Source: Endomychus coccineus (Eukaryota; Arthropoda; Insecta; Coleoptera; Endomychidae). Taken from it: a stretch of DNA of 64,000 nucleotides. Location of the stretch: positions 248,325,736 through 248,389,735 of the forward strand of contig OY294067.1 of NCBI GenBank assembly GCA_958510875.1. Direction: 5' to 3'. The position numbers and the translations under genes are program-made. Shown here piece after piece: positions 57,823 to 64,000 of this stretch (positions are counted from its first letter, which is position 1; each line of letters starts with the position of its first letter). The notes beneath the pieces were generated by a model. It worked only from the letters and a program-made list of their open reading frames with translations. It was not told where the DNA came from and did not search any database.

Positions 57823-58127
57823 AATATTGTTGCATACAAAGGTCTAGTTTGTGTCGTTATTTGAATTGTCTCTGTCGCGAGTTGTATTCAAATAATGCGC
57901 GGAATCGAATGGTAATAGTTGCTCGAAGAAAGATCAGTTGGACATGATTTTCACGAAGGTTTGTTGTTTCCTTCTCATTTCTGTCAGATGCTTGTTTTTT
58001 TTGAGCGGCTATTTTCATCCTAGCATCGACTTTTCGATCTATTACTAGAATAAAATGAGTATGAAGAAGGTCCATGATCGGGTTTCCAACAATATATCTC
58101 TGCAGACAATAGCTCTTCGGTCTGGTA
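57823..58127. other. no recognised feature
   Basis: Short spacer between the Penelope-like element and foldback element C, with one uncharacterised frame at 57857-58075 (minus). Confidence 0.3.
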
Positions 58128-59760
58128 GTACAGTCATTTTATGGATTTTTTTGAGATTTGGTACTTTTTCTTCCGACTTAAGGTTTGAAAATACAGAAAG
58201 TTAGGAAATTTTCCGTAGGTTACGGAAAAAATAGTGGGTGCAAACCTCCAATGAAGGAAAATGTCTTAATTTATATATATATACGATTTTTCGTGTTTTT
58301 CCGGGAAAGAACTCTTATATCTTCGAAAATAAGCATTTTAGAAGGAAAAGTTTTGAACAAAAGTTGTTCAGCATTAAATTTTACATAGGAATTGACCATT
58401 TTGAATTCAATTTTCATCGAATTTTCCAAGCATTGGAAGGGAAAACAAAATATTTTCGAATAAGAACTATATATGAGAAAAAATTGCATTTGGCTGGTAA
58501 ATATGGTATGATAATTTTATGTTGGGGTATATATTGTTACTGTAAATGATTATAATTGAGAATTTTTCAATATTTGCCCTGATTTTCCGGGTTAGGAAAT
58601 TTTTATTTTTTTTTCAATCTTAGTGTATGATATGTCGATTTTTAGGTTTTATAGAGCTCTGATAACGATTTTTCAGTTCATTTTGTCGTGAAAAGTCATT
58701 GAAAACGTACATTCGGAAAATGGAAATTTTTTTTTTGATTATGGCGTGTGACAGATCAATTCTTATGTTTTTTAGGGTTCGGAAAACGTTTTTTTAGTTA
58801 ATTTTGTCACGAAATTCAATTGTTTTCGTTAGCAATGAATTTGTGCGCAAGCGTTCAATCATATGATGCCCAAAATAACGCCAGATGTGCTCTGTTATTG
58901 CATACGTTAAACGTTATTATAAAATATTTACATCTGAACTGTTGTGTATTCCGTGTAAACAATTATTTTATTGATATATTTGATTAAAAAATCGTTTAAG
59001 TGAAAAACAATTTGATTCTAACAACCTCGTTTTTAATATTAAATTGTTTAAATTAAAGTTTTCGGATATATATTTTCAATGATTTTTCACGATGAAACAA
59101 AGTAAAAAAACATTTTCAGAACCCTAAAAAATATAAGAATTGATCTGTCACACGTCATAATAAAAAAAAAAAAAGTTTTCCATTTTCCGAATGTACGTTT
59201 TCAATGACTTTTCACGACAAAATGAACTGAAAAATCGTTATTAGAGCTCTATAAAACCTAAAAATCGACATATCATACACTAAGATTGAAAAAAAAATTC
59301 CCTAACCCGGAAAATTAGGGCAAATATTGGAAAATTCTTAACTATAATCATTTACAGTAACGAAATATACCCCAATATGAAATTATCATACCATATTTAC
59401 CAGCCAAATGCAATTTTTTCTCATATATAGTTCTTATTCGAAAATATTTTGTTTTCCCATCCAATGCTTGGAAAATTCGATGAAAATTAAATTCAGAATA
59501 GTGAACTCCTATGTAAAATTCAATGCTGAACAACTTTTGTTCGAAACTTTTCCTTTTTAAATGCTTATTTTCGAAGATATAAGTGTTCTTTCCCGAAAAA
59601 ACACGGAAAATCGTATATATATATAAATTAAGACATTTTCCTTCATTGGAGGTTTTCAGCCACTATTTTTTCCGTAATCTACGGATAATTCCCTAACTTC
59701 TTGTATTTTCAAACCTTCAGTCGGAAAAAAAAGTACGACCAATCCATAAAATGACTGTAC
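58128..59760. mobile_element. foldback element C, 1.63 kb
   Basis: TA at 58126-58127 and 59761-59762 flank ends GTACAGTCATTTTATGGATT and its complement. The alternative reading, TA followed by CAGTCATT, shifts each edge by three bases. The arms are about 690 bp (to about 58815 and from about 59085) with high similarity and a loop of about 270 bp. Inside each arm two related modules occur (GATATGTCGATTTTTAGG and ACAGATCAATTCTTATGTT). The long open frames within the arms are mirror shadows and not genes. Confidence 0.85.
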
Positions 59761-59762
59761 TA

Positions 59763-61036
59763 TGGGGAGACATTTGGAAAAGATAAATACCCACACAATA
59801 CAAGTCATGAGGCAGAATATGTTTGAGTTACATTTGTGTAATTTTTCATCTCTTGATTTTAGCATGAAAACAGGGACGATTTGGTATTCACTGCGATTCC
59901 GCGACTACCTTGAAATATGTCTCAACCTTGAATAAAACAGATGGATGAAAAAGAGCACACCTTGATGAGAATCGTGATATTGCTATGAGTGTCACGTTGC
60001 GAGTGATATGAGTTCAATTTTTTGAGAATTGCTGTATGAACATCGTGAATCACTTACCAATGAACTTCTATCATGCTTCTTGGACCATACCCTATTAGTC
60101 TAAGCATCTAGTGTAGGTAATGATTTAAGCTAATATATACGTAGATTCGAAAGTTGATTTGGAGAATTTTTGTTACGCAATCTAACATATTTTTTTGCAT
60201 GTACTTGTGTAATTAGGATTTTGAAATTCATCATGTTTGAATAATTAATGCAAATAATGTTTGATGATAATGAATAGTCTCTACCAGCCGAGTTCTAATT
60301 GAGTGGGTTTGGATAATAATAATAATATTATTTAAATAGACGTATTGCATATTCTAACAGCAAAACGTATCATTGGTACCTATTGGTATTTGTCTTACAA
60401 TAATGTTAGTACAGTAATAACGGAAGTCAGTTTCGAGGGATTTCTCATTTATTTTAACGGTTAATGACAGAATGTAAAAGGGAAGACTCAATGCTAGAGG
60501 AAGTGAGAAGCAGACGAAGATGATACTCACAAGGTGTTTATGTTAATTTGCTTTCATAAGTTCATGGGTATTTGAAGATTAAAACAACCTATTCCTATAA
60601 TATAATTTATATTCCATATATACCATTATGAATCCGAATTACTCACAATCAAGTTGTTACTAACAAACTGTTCATTCTTGGATCACTGCAGCGTGCAGCT
60701 GCTGAGTGCTGAATGTGAATTGCTTATGTTTCATAATATTGGATTTTGAAGATAATGTTGCATAAACTATATTCTTTCATAGCATTATGCTCTAATCAAA
60801 TTTGGCAGAAAGAGAATATTGATGTTGAAATTCTTTGTTTCGTTATATCATAGTTAAAATTACCTAAGGATATTAATCGATGGATTGAGCATAAACTCCT
60901 TATGCAGCAAGTTGAGGAAGAACTGCAAAAACTACTGAAGTATTAAAGAAACTGTGGAATTATATCAACGAATGAACGAATTCTTGGAACTGCTTAACGA
61001 AAATTAAACTATTTAAATAGTTTGATGCTCCCATAA
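59763..61036. other. AT-rich DNA, no recognised feature
   Basis: No coding motif or shared repeat was noted. Confidence 0.3.
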
Positions 61037-61038
61037 TA

Positions 61039-62386
61039 GTCGAGGAAATAAAGCACCAAAATAGGTCAAATCTGGGAAATTTGGCGCAGTTGGATGGATT
61101 GAGATGCGGTTTTCTGCATTCGATTCAGAAAGTGATTTAGAGACTTTGTCCGGTATTTTTGTTTTGCGGAAAAAATTTGTTGCATTTCTACAGCCAAAAA
61201 ATGCATTTTTCTAAGTGCACTTTTCGAGGTGAATAAAAAAACGAACTCGAATTGGTTTCTCGGGGGTTTTTGGGGTCGCTGAACCCGAATATGATATATA
61301 AAAAATTCCCTGAGGTTGCCTTAGACTTCCCCGGGGTTATACTAGCGTCCTGACGTCCTGGATATTGACGAAATTAATGAAAAAATTATTTTTAATGTTT
61401 GTCAACTGTTCGAAAGGTGATATGAAGGTTGCTAGTGATGATAACGACATGAAAAAACTCTTCTGCAATACCTGGTGTATTCTCCGTCCGGGTAACGATG
61501 TCCTGTTCTAGGAATTTGCTAATTTTTCTTCATGAAAGGTAACAAATTCTAGCTCTCCGGGGTTTTTAAAGTCGCCGATCACGACTGTGACACTCACAAT
61601 GTTCTGGAAATTGCCTGGGGGTATTTCCGGGACACTCGATCCCTGTGTATCCACGTCATCTTCTAGGAATTTCTTGTTTTTTTTTCAAATTAAATGTAAT
61701 AAATTCTAGCTCTCGGGGGTTTTCAAAGTTGCCGATCACGACTGTGACCCTCACAGTTTTCATGCATATTCGTGATCGGCAACTTTGAAAACCCCCGAGA
61801 GCTAGAATTTATTACATTTAATTAAAAAAAAACAAGAAATTCCTAGAAGATGACGTGAATACACAGGGCTCGAGTGTCCCGGAAATACCCCCAGGTAATT
61901 TGCAGAACATTGTGAGTGTCACAGTCGTGATCGGCGACTCAAAAAACCCCCGAGAGCTAGAATTTGTTACCTTTTATGAAGAAAAATTAGCAAATTCCTA
62001 GAAGATGACGTCGTTACCCGGACGCAGGGTATACCAGGTATTGCAGAAGAGTTTTTTCATGTCGTTATCATCACTAGCAACCTTCATATCACCTTTCGAA
62101 CAGTTGACAAACATTAAAAATAATTTTTTCATTAATTTCTCCGATATCCAGGACGTCAGGACGCTAGTATACCTCTGGGGAGGTCCAAGGGAACCTCAGG
62201 GAGTCTGTTTTTTTATCCACCTCAAAAAGTGCACTCAGAAAAATGCATTTTTTAGCTGTAGAAATGCAACAAATTTTTTCCGCAAAACAAAAATACCGGA
62301 CACTTTCTGAATCGAATGCAGAAAACCGCATCTCAATCCATCCAACTGCGCCAACTTTCCCAGGTTCAATGCTTTATTTCCTCGAG
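61039..62386. mobile_element. foldback element D, 1.35 kb near-perfect hairpin
   Basis: TA at 61037-61038 and 62387-62388 flank ends GTCGAGGAAATAAAGCA and TGCTTTATTTCCTCGAG. The arms of about 700 and 620 bp meet around a loop of only about 28 nt (61742-61769). Within each arm the module AGCTCTCGGGGGTTTTCAAA with GTTGCCGATCACGACTGTGA occurs twice in tandem, about 157 bp apart, and a third weaker copy lies at 61257. The left arm carries insertions relative to the right. No transposase is encoded. Confidence 0.87.
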
Positions 62387-62388
62387 TA

Positions 62389-63540
62389 TAATTAGAGTTT
62401 ACTGATCCGTAGATTACTAACTTCCCTCACCTTCTTTTTGTTAGCACTATTCATCGCTTTCAGATACTTATGCGGGTTTGATGTATAACTGTAATGTAAG
62501 GGTTGTCCCAGTTCTAATCTGCCACGTTTCGAAAAATAAATAAACAGGAATCTTCCCTGAGGGAGATAAAGATCTTCAAAGTTTGATATGAAGAATGGTT
62601 TCCTTATCGTAGCAGTCTGACTGGTTAAGAAAATTTTGTTCAACTACTCTAACATCACCCTTTATTTAACAATGGAAATAATTTAGAATATTGGTTAGTG
62701 GCTTAACTGCAGGAGGTTGTTTCTCTTTTTACACCTTATTTTCTTCAGCACTACATGTATAACGAAAATTTACCATTTTGTTTATTCTACGATCAATTTG
62801 GGGGAAGAAGGCATTCTTGGAAAATGTTTATTAGTGGCACCATTTACAAAATAATAGAGTTAATTCTTACAAACTCGACAACTTTTGGACCAGGAATATC
62901 TTTGTAGATACCCAGAGAGGTTTTCCACTTCCTAATGTGAAAAAGAGAAAGATATCCGGAGGCGTAAGAAATAAGGTGAAAAAAGGGAACCACCCCTGTA
63001 GTTAGTTTAGTGCACAATCTCGTCGGCTGTTACTAATGTCAAATAATGAAACTACTTGAATCGAATTTGATCGAACTGATTGCAGTGGTCAGAGAGTTAC
63101 TAAGAAAAACAATTTTTTCAAAATCGAAATTCGAAGGGCTGTATCTCTCTTAAGATGAGTTTCTGAGAAGAATAAAATATTTGGTGATGCACTATCGACT
63201 GGTGAAGTTTGGCAGATTATAACTTAGACTCCTCTATTTCCACTAGCTAGCTTAATAACATAATAAATTGAAGCTTAAAAATAAACTCTATGCTATAACT
63301 ACTTTAAGAACCCGGGCTCCTATCCAACATCGCCGGCGTATATCGACTCACCCTGCTCTATAGGGTGGCATATGCAATTTCCCATCGTAGTCTATTCAGT
63401 ATCTAGAGTATTATGATAATCTTTTGTTATTAGGTGAAATGTCATAGTTATAGACATAAAGGATACCATAGAGTAATTAATTCAATGTAACCTTATTATA
63501 AAGTAACTATGGTCTATGACCTATAGGTTTAAGCATTAAT
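62389..63540. other. no recognised feature
   Basis: Mostly AT-rich, with a slightly GC-richer patch at 63305-63370. TTCAATGTAACCTTATTATA at about 63482 nearly repeats a sequence at about 35978. That is too short to define a family. Confidence 0.3.
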
Positions 63541-63549
63541 CTATGATGA

Positions 63550-63990
63550 AAAAAAAATGTGTGAGTTTTTTAAATTTTCAAAATATTCATTTCGAGCACT
63601 TCTGCATGTTAAACGTATGATTGTGATATATATTTGTAATCAAAAAAACAATTTTATTCGGACACTTCTGCATATTGAATATACGATTGTGAAATATATT
63701 TATAATCAGAAAAACAATTTTCTCATAATGATACAAAAAGTACTAAAGATTCCATTTGAAAAATTGAAGATAGATGCCAAAAGTACCACTTGAAAGAAGA
63801 ATACCGCGCACAAAAACAATACAGTTAAAGCGATTTGCAACTCTCGCGAAATTTTTCCATTCCGATTACAATACTTCCTCTATATTACGTACAGTGAGGG
63901 AAGTAAAAATGTGTTATTCGGGAACAATTAGCCTCATAATAAAAAATGAAGAAAATACAGCAATCGCAAAAAAAGACAAAATGGCATTTC
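63550..63990 (-). repeat. membrane-protein-like fragment of a dispersed family, copy 3
   Basis: The minus strand reads LLKRNAILSFFAIAVFSSF, then HIFTSLTVRN, then NCIVFVRGILLSS and KIVFLIINIFHNR. These match in order the reading around 44090-44590. An internal duplication is present: AACAATTTTATTCGGACACT and AACAATTTTCTCAT-type segments follow two similar GATTGTGATATATA blocks about 85 bp apart. The frame is broken by stops. The copy may continue beyond the window. Confidence 0.4.
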
Positions 63991-64000
63991 GTTTCAAAAG

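Noticed and set aside
58238..58549. A 103-residue protein, with a similar one at 59348-59533
   Set aside because: The two frames are mirror images in the arms of foldback element C. Open frames in both arms follow from the inverted repeat, and no known motif is seen.
1..64000. CRISPR arrays, bacterial operons, ribosome-binding sites or a prokaryotic defence system
   Set aside because: No regularly spaced identical repeats, no dense coding and no prokaryotic genes. Composition, an intron, a SINE and the retroelements all point to eukaryotic nuclear DNA.

Overview
This is an AT-rich window of eukaryotic nuclear DNA, almost certainly from an insect and quite possibly a beetle. The case rests on the mobile elements: Penelope-like retroelements with a GIY-YIG domain, LINEs with RNase H tails, a Jockey-type LINE, IS630/Tc1/mariner transposons with long inverted repeats, a MULE-type transposase relic and a tRNA-derived SINE. 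The species call is inference. I recognise no complete host gene, rRNA gene, functional tRNA gene or CRISPR array. The window reads as intergenic or deep intronic DNA built from successive transposon insertions, nearly all now broken.

Region by region. 1-12 kb: Penelope-like fragments, a Tc1 relic and LINE reverse-transcriptase and RNase H pieces. 14.2-15.9 kb: a MULE-derived element whose ends are arrays of a short motif, then a small inverted-repeat element. 17-23 kb: two RNase H-type LINE relics, a 5'-truncated Jockey-like LINE and a microRNA-precursor-like hairpin. 23.6-25.8, 29.4-31.7 and 45.9-48.2 kb: three related but distinct DDxD transposons, each with 400-480 bp inverted repeats and TA target duplications; one carries a probable 59-nt spliceosomal intron and another has a single nonsense codon. 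38.3-39 kb: a degenerate tandem array. 40-41.7 kb: an RNase H LINE cut inside its CCHC motif by a SINE with a 12-bp target duplication. 43.4 kb: a 275-bp MITE with an exact 8-bp duplication. 52-62.4 kb: four large foldback elements with related termini and TA target sites, one of them inside a GIY-YIG Penelope-like element.

The most striking shared theme is hammerhead-ribozyme-like RNA. At least three repeat families carry a CUGANGA - helix II - GAAA core, and in the best copy (50205-50248, minus strand) the two arms of helix I are perfectly complementary. Such ribozymes are known from the terminal repeats of Penelope-like elements. The second theme is the foldback cluster, whose termini look related to one another and whose interior modules recur between elements.

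All similarity statements come from reading translations and repeats by eye; no database search or alignment program was available.
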